Source: Clostridiales bacterium
Lineage (GTDB): Bacteria; Bacillota; Clostridia; Oscillospirales; Acutalibacteraceae
Assembly (NCBI GenBank): GCA_019416395.1
Contig: DXXH01000067.1
Location: forward strand, 1 to 15,004
Direction: 5' to 3'
Length of the DNA stretch: 15,004 nucleotides
Positions 1 through 6,107 of this stretch are shown here, piece after piece. The translations under genes and the position numbers were made by a program. The notes beneath the pieces are model-generated. The model saw only the letters and a program-made list of their open reading frames with translations. It was not told where the DNA came from and made no database searches. Every line of letters begins with the position of its first letter. The first letter of the stretch is position 1.

Positions 1-41
1 GTCCTTTGCCCTGGACCGTTCCCTTTCAACCGGTTCTCCAT
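1..41 (-). CDS. possible 5' end of a leftward gene leaving the window
   Basis: An ATG at 41-39 on the minus strand follows an AAGGCG sequence by 4 bases and opens a frame that stays open to the window edge, giving 13 residues beginning MENRLKGNGPG. This is too short to recognise a family. The only support is the plausible ribosome binding site and the absence of a stop, so it may be chance. Confidence 0.2.
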   Translation of the reverse strand, partial: MENRLKGNGPGQR

Positions 42-123
42 AAAACGCCTTTTTGATTCTTCGGTTAGAAATCACATGACCTTTTTCTCTTCATTGTCTT
101 TGTCCTCGAAACCGCTTGTCCAT

Positions 124-153
124 TTGACAAAGATTCCATACACATAGTATAGT
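124..153 (+). promoter_or_regulatory. sigma-A-type promoter of the SGNH hydrolase gene
   Basis: A perfect -35 TTGACA (124-129) is separated by 18 bases from a TATAGT -10 (148-153), predicting a start near 160. The hydrolase start codon lies about 75 bases downstream. The spacing is one base longer than ideal. Confidence 0.6.
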
Positions 154-175
154 ATGGTAAAAATTACTGTCCTTC

Positions 176-196
176 CAGCCTGTTTGGCTGTTTTTT
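176..196 (+). terminator. small terminator-like hairpin between promoter and gene
   Basis: CAGCC (176-180) pairs with GGCTG (186-190) around a 5-base loop and is followed at once by six T. This has the form of a weak intrinsic terminator. It lies about 16 bases after the predicted transcription start and 38 bases before the hydrolase start codon. It could therefore act as an attenuator of that gene or end an upstream transcript. The stem is only 5 bp, so function is uncertain. Confidence 0.4.
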
Positions 197-234
197 ATCA
201 CCACAAACATAGACGTTTAAAGGAGTTTTGCGCA

Positions 235-930
235 ATGGACGAACAGAAAAAGCAGGATTTTGAAGCCATGATGGAAGAAATGGGCCGCCGGGAAAAACAA
301 CTGAAAGTGGAACGGTACCGTCGGCTGAACAAATTCGTGAAACCAGGGCAGATTCTGTTCGTTGGGTCCAGCCTGATGGAACAGTTCCCCATTCAAGAGC
401 TTTTACTGGACTGGAATCTTCCCTACACGATTTACAACCGGGGAATCGGTGGATTTACTACGGAAGAACTGGCTCAAGTATTGGATACCTGTGTTTACGA
501 GCTGAATCCCAGCCATATTTTTATCAATATCGGCACCAACGACATGAATACCGCTGCCTACCGTCTGGAAACCCTGCTGGAACGGTATGAAGAAATCTTA
601 GGCTCCATTCAAAAACACCTTCCCCAGGCCAAGCTTACCCTGCTTGCCTACTACCCACTATGCGAACCTGTCATGGCCCAGGATCCCCACATGAAGGAAA
701 TCCTACAGTTCCGGAACAATCAAACCATTGCGCAAGCCAACCAAGGTGTGAAAGACATGGCGAAACGGCTTGATCTTTCCTTTGTGGACTGCAATCAGGG
801 AATCACAGACAATCAGGGAAACTTGAAGGCAGAATACACCATTGAGGGTATGCACATCTACGGCGATGGATACGCTCAAATCTTAAAAGCCCTGCTTCCC
901 TATCTTGAGGAAACCTCAGAAACAGTATAA
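235..930 (+). CDS. SGNH/GDSL-family hydrolase (lysophospholipase L1-like esterase)
   Basis: A 231-residue protein with the SGNH hydrolase blocks in order. Block I is FVGSSLME (catalytic Ser46, with Ser at the usual Asp of GDSL). Block II is NRGIGG (Gly70-72). Block III is GTND (100-103, oxyanion Asn102). Block V is EGMH (204-207, His207). The family hydrolyses ester or acyl bonds of lipids, glycans or small esters; the substrate cannot be read from sequence. No signal peptide or membrane segment is seen, so it is probably cytosolic. The ATG at 235 is chosen because AGGAG (221-225) lies 9 bases before it; the upstream in-frame ATG at 154 overlaps the promoter and has no such site. The acidic residue three before the catalytic His is Glu204 rather than the canonical Asp. 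It appears monocistronic and faces the cotJ operon. Confidence 0.88.
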   Translation: MDEQKKQDFEAMMEEMGRREKQLKVERYRRLNKFVKPGQILFVGSSLMEQFPIQELLLDWNLPYTIYNRGIGGFTTEELAQVLDTCVYELNPSHIFINIGTNDMNTAAYRLETLLERYEEILGSIQKHLPQAKLTLLAYYPLCEPVMAQDPHMKEILQFRNNQTIAQANQGVKDMAKRLDLSFVDCNQGITDNQGNLKAEYTIEGMHIYGDGYAQILKALLPYLEETSETV

Positions 931-1013
931 AGCACCAACTGGGCTTCGCAACACCGCTGGTCCCCCACTTACGGCACCAGGGAATGGTCACCGATGATTA
1001 CCAATGTCACTTT

Positions 1014-1247
1014 TTACCTGTTCACCCTTCCCGCCACCGGATGCCATTGTGACCCTTCTGTACCTATATCGGTCAATATGGCTTTCAGCTCGGGGAGCGG
1101 CATGGAATAGCGCTGGCTTAAATAGCGCAGGGACGCGCCGATTTCGCCATGGGGACCGCCATACTGGCTGATAATCATCTTCGCCAAGCGGGGATTGGTA
1201 TTCTTAATGCGCACCGGATACTGCAACCGCTTTTCATAGACAAACAT
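1014..1247 (-). pseudogene. cotJC: truncated CotJC spore-coat manganese-catalase-like protein
   Basis: The first 64 residues match the CotJC N-terminus closely: MFVYEKRLQYPV, QYGGPHGEIGASLRYLSQRY and PELKAILTDIGTE. CotJC belongs to the dimanganese catalase family, is about 190 residues long, and is an inner spore coat component made in the mother cell. Here the similarity ends at GTE (about position 1056) and the frame runs 13 unrelated residues to a stop, total 77. Glu35, the first expected metal ligand, is present. The Glu-x-x-His pair that normally follows DIGTE and the whole remaining helical bundle are absent. I found no continuation in another frame between 931 and 1056. A good site (AGGAGGGG, 9 bases before ATG) still precedes it, and it follows cotJB by 3 bases. 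Loss of catalase activity is inferred; a short structural peptide may still be made. Confidence 0.75.
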
Positions 1248-1250
1248 CGG

Positions 1251-1502
1251 TCAATTCCCCTCCTTTTCCCAAGGCCACGGATCGCTGATCCATGCCCAAC
1301 GGCTGGTTTCCTGGCTCATTTCTCCCAGGGGCCCGTATTTTTCCTCGTATTCCTTCTTCAGCCGGTCTGCTTTCGCCGTATATTCTTCCAGCTTCCGCAT
1401 GGCTTCTTTATTGTTGGGGTGCGTATCTAAAAACAGGTGGAGCTCCCAGCACGCGAACCGGGCAGCGTATACCCGCTTGCGCATCATGCGTTCTTCATTC
1501 AA
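1251..1502 (-). CDS. cotJB: spore coat protein CotJB
   Basis: An 83-residue protein carrying the CotJB family signature: an aromatic-rich helix ARFACWELHLFLDTHPNNKEA, then KLEEYTAKADRLKKEYEEKYGPL, and a C-terminal DPWPWEKEG. CotJB is a small protein of the spore coat that acts with CotJA and CotJC; its biochemical role is not established. Length is usual for the family. The TTG at 1502 is chosen as start because GGGGGGAG lies 5 bases upstream and the codon overlaps the cotJA stop (TTGA), indicating translational coupling; ATG codons at residues 6 and 7 are alternatives. It is the middle gene of a leftward cotJABC operon. Confidence 0.88.
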   Translation of the reverse strand: MNEERMMRKRVYAARFACWELHLFLDTHPNNKEAMRKLEEYTAKADRLKKEYEEKYGPLGEMSQETSRWAWISDPWPWEKEGN

Positions 1503-1702
1503 CGTGGCTCCCCCCTTCTGCCGTAAAAGGGCTTATCTAAAATGGGAAATAGCGTTCCCGCGTCCAGCGCCCGTTCCATTGAGTGAAGTTCCTCTCCCCA
1601 CTGCTGATATGGCACATATGCCATACCGGGTACCGGATTCTTGGGCAACGGGCTTAGGCCTTCGTATAAATCACAGGCTTTGCCTATCATTTCGTCCGCC
1701 AA
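1499..1702 (-). CDS. cotJA: spore coat protein CotJA (spore coat associated)
   Basis: A 67-residue protein with the CotJA core: MAYVPYQQWGEELHSMERALDAGTLFP, then LDKPFYGRRG near the C-terminus. CotJA is a small component needed for normal assembly of CotJC into the Bacillus coat (family knowledge). The TTG at 1702 is preceded by GGAAAGGGG with 8 bases of spacing, which fits better than the ATG at 1690 (about 20 bases from that site). Longer in-frame extension to 1798 shows no family similarity and lacks a site. It is the first gene of the cotJ operon. A sporulation-specific (sigma-E type) promoter is expected upstream, but I could not identify a convincing one between 1703 and 1796. Confidence 0.85.
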   Translation of the reverse strand: MADEMIGKACDLYEGLSPLPKNPVPGMAYVPYQQWGEELHSMERALDAGTLFPILDKPFYGRRGEPR

Positions 1703-1796
1703 GTGAATTACCCCTTTCCATGTTTTTCGGGAAGCGGGCGTTTTCCTCCCGCCTTGTCCCTTGCTACAGGATATGCTTGGCCAGACAAAGTGTGCC

Positions 1797-1835
1797 AAAA
1801 TAAAAAAAGGACCAGCCTATAACAGGCCGGTCCTT
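1797..1835 (-). terminator. intrinsic terminator of the paaK-ior-ACT operon
   Basis: A 12-pair stem with one mismatch (1807-1818 with 1824-1835, loop of 5) is followed on the minus strand by seven T, one A and four T. It begins 19 bases after the stop codon of the ACT-domain gene and separates this operon from cotJA. The plus-strand side also has a CTTTT, so it may work weakly in both directions, but there is no rightward gene to terminate. Confidence 0.85.
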
Positions 1836-1853
1836 CTTTTATGGATCACTACA

Positions 1854-2285
1854 TTACATGGTATAGATCGCTTCCGGGGTCAGGATCTCAAACCCGTTGG
1901 CATGCAGAGCTTCCGCCGCCTTCTGGCCATTGTCCACCCGGATAATGACAAACGCCTTCCCCTTATCACGGCTGATGAAGGCATACATGTACTCCACATC
2001 AAAGCCTTCGTTGGAAAGCAGCCGCACAGCTTTGGAAAACGCTCCAGGCTTATCGTCAATGCCCACAGCGATTACCTTTGTCAGGGTCACGGTCATACCA
2101 TGGGCCTTCAAGGCTTCCACGGCCTCTTTGGGCTTATCCACAATCACCCGCAAAATGCCGAAATCCCGGGTGTCCGCCACGGAAATTGCCCGGATATCAA
2201 TCTGGGCTTCGGCCAGCACTTCAGTCACCTCAGCCATACGGCCCGGCTTGTTTTCAATAAATACAGAAAGCTGCTGGATCTGCAT
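1854..2285 (-). CDS. tandem ACT-domain amino-acid-binding protein
   Basis: A 143-residue protein made of two consecutive ACT domains and little else. Domain 1 starts at IQQLSVFIENKPGRMAEV (about 3-65) and domain 2 at KVIAVGIDDKPGAFSKAV (about 70-140). Each shows the ligand-loop pattern (N/D)KPG(R/A) between strand 1 and helix 1. ACT domains bind amino acids, usually at dimer interfaces, and regulate enzymes or transcription. There is no catalytic or DNA-binding domain here. Stand-alone ACT proteins are commonly encoded next to PaaK/IOR genes, so a sensor for aromatic amino acids or a partner of the ligase is a reasonable inference. AGAGGA sits 9 bases before the ATG. It is last in the operon and has its own promoter at 2347-2375. 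Confidence 0.85.
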   Translation of the reverse strand: MQIQQLSVFIENKPGRMAEVTEVLAEAQIDIRAISVADTRDFGILRVIVDKPKEAVEALKAHGMTVTLTKVIAVGIDDKPGAFSKAVRLLSNEGFDVEYMYAFISRDKGKAFVIIRVDNGQKAAEALHANGFEILTPEAIYTM

Positions 2286-2346
2286 AAAGTCACGTCCTCT
2301 CCATGAAACTCCGGCCCCACGGGGCCTTAACTTTTATTCTCTTTTT

Positions 2347-2375
2347 ATTATACCAGAGGGAATCCCATTTGTCGA
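2347..2375 (-). promoter_or_regulatory. internal promoter in front of the ACT-domain gene
   Basis: On the minus strand TCGACA (2375-2370) and a perfect TATAAT (2352-2347) are 17 bases apart, predicting a start near 2340. It lies just after the paaK stop at 2386 and leaves a leader of about 55 bases. That leader contains a GC-rich hairpin, GGCCCC/GGGGCC at 2313-2326, with no T tract after it. The ACT gene can thus be expressed apart from the enzymes upstream. Confidence 0.65.
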
Positions 2376-2385
2376 TACAGGATTT

Positions 2386-3690
2386 TTACCCCAAATTCCG
2401 CCGGTCAATTACCCGCTTTGCCTTGCCTTCGGAACGCTCAATGGACTTGGGCTCCAACAAGGTGATCTTTGCGGCAATATTCAGCGTGGAATGGAGCGCG
2501 TCGGCAATGTTCTTCTCTACCTGCTCCAAACTGCGGACGGTATCGGCGAACATGCTCTCGTTCATCTCCACCTGGACCTCCAGGGTATCCAAATTGTTCT
2601 TCCGGTCCACAATCATGCGGTAGTTGGGATCCATGCCCAAATCCAGCAGAACGCTTTCAATCTGGGACGGGAACACGTTGATGCCGCGGATAATCAGCAT
2701 ATCGTCGGTACGGCCCTTGGGCTTATTCATGCGCACCAGAGTTCTGCCGCAAGCGCAGGTCTCGTGGTTGAGCGAGCAAATGTCCCGGGTACGATACCGC
2801 AGCAGAGGCAGCGCTTCTTTCCCAATACAGGTAAACACCAGTTCGCCCTCTTCCCCGTCGGGGAGCTGCTCCCCTGTGACAGGGTCGATGATCTCCGGGA
2901 AGAAAAAGTCTTCCTGGACGTGCATGCCTGCTTGCTCCTCACACTCGCAAGCAACGCCAGGACCGGCGATCTCCGACAAACCATAAATATCATACGCCTT
3001 TATGGCCAAAGCTTTCTCGATTTCCCGGCGCATCTCCTCGGTCCAGGGCTCCGCGCCAAAAATACCGATACGTACCCGCAAGCTCTTGGGATCGATCCCT
3101 TTGTCCCGCACAGTCTCGCCGATGTACATGGCGTAAGACGGCGTGCAGCACAGAATATCTGAGCCGTAGTCCTGCAAAATCTGCACCTGCCGGTTGGTAT
3201 TTCCGGAAGACACAGGAATTACGGTAGCACCCAGTTTCTCCGCGCCGTCGTGCAGTCCCAAGCCCCCTGTAAACAGGCCGTAACCATAGGAAACATGGAC
3301 GAAATCTTCCTTTGTGCCCCCAGTACCCACGATGGCCCGAGCGGCACTGCGTGCCCACACGTCCAAGTCATTTTTGGTGTAGGCCACCACCGTCTGTTTG
3401 CCCGTGGTACCCGACGAGGCATGAACCCGGGCAAGATCCTTCCGGGGAACCGCCACAAGGCCAAAAGGATAGGTATCCCGCAGGTCCTGCTTGGTGGTGA
3501 AGGGCAACTTTGTCAAGTCGTCGATGGAGCGGATATCTTCCGGCTTCAACCCCACCTCGTCAAATTTTTTCTTGTAAAAGGGTACGTTTTCGTAGCAGCG
3601 TTTCACCGCTTGTACCAGCCGCTGGGACTGGATCTCACGCAAGGTCTCCCGGGAAGCGCATTCGATCTCCGGCTCAAAATAGTTTGGCAT
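2386..3690 (-). CDS. paaK: phenylacetate-CoA ligase (first of two PaaK paralogues)
   Basis: A 434-residue AMP-forming arylacetate-CoA ligase: arylacetate + ATP + CoA gives arylacetyl-CoA + AMP + PPi. Visible signatures are the phosphate loop ASSGTTGKQ (about 91-99), the AMP-binding motif DIYGLSE, PLLRYRTRDI, the CACGRT cysteine pair, and GRTDDMLIIRGINVFPSQIE leading into the C-terminal AMP-binding domain. Length is normal. The position after the loop lysine is Gln where the family usually has Pro; the paralogue at 6108-7433 keeps Pro. The start is uncertain: AAAGGA is 11 bases before the ATG at 3690 but only 2 before the ATG at 3699, and homologues begin near residue 4 of the longer form. It lies 60 bases after iorB and probably is cotranscribed. 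Preferred acid (phenylacetate, indoleacetate, hydroxyphenylacetate) cannot be told from sequence. Confidence 0.92.
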   Translation of the reverse strand: MPNYFEPEIECASRETLREIQSQRLVQAVKRCYENVPFYKKKFDEVGLKPEDIRSIDDLTKLPFTTKQDLRDTYPFGLVAVPRKDLARVHASSGTTGKQTVVAYTKNDLDVWARSAARAIVGTGGTKEDFVHVSYGYGLFTGGLGLHDGAEKLGATVIPVSSGNTNRQVQILQDYGSDILCCTPSYAMYIGETVRDKGIDPKSLRVRIGIFGAEPWTEEMRREIEKALAIKAYDIYGLSEIAGPGVACECEEQAGMHVQEDFFFPEIIDPVTGEQLPDGEEGELVFTCIGKEALPLLRYRTRDICSLNHETCACGRTLVRMNKPKGRTDDMLIIRGINVFPSQIESVLLDLGMDPNYRMIVDRKNNLDTLEVQVEMNESMFADTVRSLEQVEKNIADALHSTLNIAAKITLLEPKSIERSEGKAKRVIDRRNLG

Positions 3691-3750
3691 GGGTACCATA
3701 TTCCTTTCTCTGCTGTATGTTCTCCGGGAATCCCCGGCAGTTTTGACTCG

Positions 3751-4320
3751 TCAGGCCTGCCAGCCCAATTCAAAGGCTTTCTTATTCATCTCCAGGAACT
3801 TGGGCGGCACACACCGTTCTACGGCATTGAGCCAGTCTTCCTTTTCACCGCCCAGGCGTTTCGCCATAGCGCCGATAAGCACCACGTTTACCGCTTTCGC
3901 AGATCCAGCTTCCTCGGCCAGCGCCAAAGCATCGACTGCCAAAACCTTCACGCCCTTTTCTTCCATTTCGCTCAACAGCTCCTGAGGATATTCTTTATCC
4001 CCGGTCACCACCGGCATGGGGTCAATACGCTGGGTGCTGGTGACCACAACGCCACCTACTTTCAAATAGGGCAGGAACCGGGCGGCTTCCAACTGCTCAA
4101 AGGCCAAAACCACATCGGCTTCCCCGGTTTCGATCACAGGGGAATACACCTTGTCCCCATAGCGCACATAGGTAACCACGGAACCGCCCCGCTGGCTCAT
4201 GCCATGAACCTCGCTCACTTTTACGTCAAAGCCCTGAGCCATCATAGCGTCGCCTAAAATCCGGCTGGCAAGCAAAGTACCCTGGCCGCCTACGCCTACA
4301 ATCATTACACTTTTTATCAT
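3751..4320 (-). CDS. iorB: indolepyruvate:ferredoxin oxidoreductase, beta subunit
   Basis: A 189-residue protein of the 2-oxoacid oxidoreductase gamma-type domain family. It begins MIKSVMIVGVGGQGTLLASR with the glycine-rich loop, followed by SEVHGMSQRGGSVVTYVR, which is diagnostic of IorB. It pairs with IorA to convert an aryl 2-oxo acid + CoA + oxidised ferredoxin into aryl-CoA thioester + CO2 + reduced ferredoxin, in the cytosol. Length matches the family. AAGGTGG lies 6 bases before the ATG. It follows iorA by 47 bases and precedes paaK, the usual bacterial arrangement. Confidence 0.93.
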   Translation of the reverse strand: MIKSVMIVGVGGQGTLLASRILGDAMMAQGFDVKVSEVHGMSQRGGSVVTYVRYGDKVYSPVIETGEADVVLAFEQLEAARFLPYLKVGGVVVTSTQRIDPMPVVTGDKEYPQELLSEMEEKGVKVLAVDALALAEEAGSAKAVNVVLIGAMAKRLGGEKEDWLNAVERCVPPKFLEMNKKAFELGWQA

Positions 4321-4367
4321 AAGTTACCACCTTTTCCGTCTTGGTGTTGCTACTTCCGGTTTTCCGG

Positions 4368-6092
4368 TTAACCGATGGCGCCCTTGGGGCACAATGTGGT
4401 ACAAACGCCACACCCTACGCACTGGTTGGGGTCGATTTCCGTCTTGTTGCCCCGCAGGCTGATGGCCGGGCAACCGATTCCCAAGCAGGCCTTGCAGCCA
4501 ATGCACTTCTCCTTATCCACCGCAAGGGCCGGGGAATGCTTCACGTATTTCAACAGGGCGCAGGGCCGGCGGCTGATGATCACAGAAGGTTCTTCCGCCG
4601 CAAGCTCCTCTTTCAGCACCCGGGTGACTTCCTTCAAGTCATAGGGGTCCACCACGGTGACCCGCTGTACGCCTATGGCGTGGCACAAGGCTTCCAAATC
4701 GATGGCTGTAGCAGGTTCGCCTTTGATGTTGTACCCCGTAGTGGGGTTCTGCTGGTGGCCGGTCATGCCGGTAATGGAGTTGTCCAGCACGATCACCACA
4801 GAATTGGAACGGTTGTAAGCAATGTCGATCAGGCTGGTGATGCCGGAATGGGCAAAGGTGGAGTCGCCAATGACCGCCACGGATTTTTTCTCTCCTTCCT
4901 CGCCCCGGGCCTTATTATAGCCGTGCAGGGCTGAAACAGAGGCGCCCATGCAGATGCAGGCGTCCATGGCTCCCAAAGGCGCCGAAGCTCCCAAGGTATA
5001 GCAGCCGATATCGCCGCTGACATAAACCTTTTCCCGCTTCAGTGCGTAGAACACTCCACGGTGGGGACATCCGCAGCACATCACCGGCGGCCGCACAGGG
5101 ATTTCCGCTTCCAGGGACACACAGTCCGCCTCTTCCCCGGTCAGAAGCTTTTTCACCAGCTTCTGGGAGAACTCGCCACAGCGGGGGAACAGATCTTTGC
5201 CGATCACCGGAACGCCCAGCGCTTTGCAATGGGTCTCGATAAAATCGTCCAGCTCTTCCACCACATAGACCTTCTCGCAAGACGCGGCAAAATCTTTGAT
5301 CAGCTGTTGAGGCAGAGGATATACCAGGCCCAGCTTCAAATAGTTTACGCTGTCCCCCATGGCCTCTTTTACATATTGGTACACAGCGCCGGAAGCGATC
5401 ACACCCACTTTGGCGCCATTGTTTTCCACTTTGTTGATGGAAGTGGTTTCGGCGTAAGCCACCAGCGTTTTCGTCCGGGCTTCCACCTTCTCGTGTTTGG
5501 GCTTGGCAAAGGCGGGAAGCATTACGTTTTTCGCCGGATCCTTCTTGTATTCCTTCAAAGGCAGTTCTTTCCGCTCTTCGGTCTCCACAATGCTGCGGGA
5601 ATGGGCGATCCGGGTGGTCAGCCGGAGAATCACCGGCGTATCAAACTGCTCGGAAAGCTCGTAAGCCAATTTGGTGAATTCCTTGCACTCAGCAGAATCC
5701 GCAGGCTCCAGCATGGGAACTTTCGCCGCCCGGGCATAGTTCCGGGAATCCTGTTCGTTCTGGGAAGAATGCATGCCAGGATCATCGGCTACCGCCAACA
5801 CCATGCCGCCGTTTACCCCTATGTAACTCATGGTGAACAGAGGGTCGGCCGCCACGTTCAGACCCACATGCTTCATGGCACAGAAGGAACGGGCTCCGCC
5901 AATGGACGCGCCGCAAGCCGTTTCCGTGGCCACCTTTTCATTGGGAGCCCACTCGCAATAGATTTCCGGGTATTTCACCGCCGCTTCTGTAATCTCCGTG
6001 CTGGGAGTTCCAGGATAGGCGGATACCACCCGGACTCCGGCCTCGTACAGGCCTCTGGCAACGGCTTCGTTGCCCAGATATAATTCTTTCAT
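4368..6092 (-). CDS. iorA: indolepyruvate:ferredoxin oxidoreductase, alpha subunit
   Basis: A 574-residue catalytic subunit. The N-terminal pyrimidine-binding domain carries SAYPGTPSTEIT (about 24-35) and the EWAPNEKVATE segment. The C-terminal half of the TPP region contains CCGCPHRG, SGDIGCYTLG and the diphosphate/Mg motif GDSTFAHSG followed by LDNSITGMTG. The last 45 residues are a ferredoxin-like domain with two [4Fe-4S] cysteine sets, C-x2-C-x2-C-x4-CP and C-x2-C-x2-C-x3-CP. The enzyme handles indolepyruvate, phenylpyruvate and hydroxyphenylpyruvate in characterised relatives. It is oxygen sensitive, consistent with an anaerobe. GGAAGG lies 5 bases before the ATG, and the upstream paaK stop is only 15 bases away, so translation is likely coupled. 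All expected cofactor motifs are present, so it should be active. Confidence 0.95.
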   Translation of the reverse strand: MKELYLGNEAVARGLYEAGVRVVSAYPGTPSTEITEAAVKYPEIYCEWAPNEKVATETACGASIGGARSFCAMKHVGLNVAADPLFTMSYIGVNGGMVLAVADDPGMHSSQNEQDSRNYARAAKVPMLEPADSAECKEFTKLAYELSEQFDTPVILRLTTRIAHSRSIVETEERKELPLKEYKKDPAKNVMLPAFAKPKHEKVEARTKTLVAYAETTSINKVENNGAKVGVIASGAVYQYVKEAMGDSVNYLKLGLVYPLPQQLIKDFAASCEKVYVVEELDDFIETHCKALGVPVIGKDLFPRCGEFSQKLVKKLLTGEEADCVSLEAEIPVRPPVMCCGCPHRGVFYALKREKVYVSGDIGCYTLGASAPLGAMDACICMGASVSALHGYNKARGEEGEKKSVAVIGDSTFAHSGITSLIDIAYNRSNSVVIVLDNSITGMTGHQQNPTTGYNIKGEPATAIDLEALCHAIGVQRVTVVDPYDLKEVTRVLKEELAAEEPSVIISRRPCALLKYVKHSPALAVDKEKCIGCKACLGIGCPAISLRGNKTEIDPNQCVGCGVCTTLCPKGAIG

Positions 6093-6107
6093 CTGAACCT
6101 TCCTTCC

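Noticed and set aside
803..991. Leftward frame at the cotJC break, possible remainder of cotJC
   Set aside because: Its sequence shows none of the CotJC C-terminal motifs and it overlaps the end of the SGNH gene.
1703..1796. Sigma-E promoter for the cotJ operon
   Set aside because: A CATATCCT at about 1766-1773 on the minus strand is a partial -10 match, but no fitting -35 element lies at the right distance.
1897..3162. A 421-codon rightward open frame
   Set aside because: It is antisense to the ACT gene and the 3' half of paaK, has no ribosome binding site and no family signature.
5061..6083. A 340-codon rightward open frame
   Set aside because: It is antisense to iorA, which has all expected cofactor motifs; the frame shows no recognisable domain.
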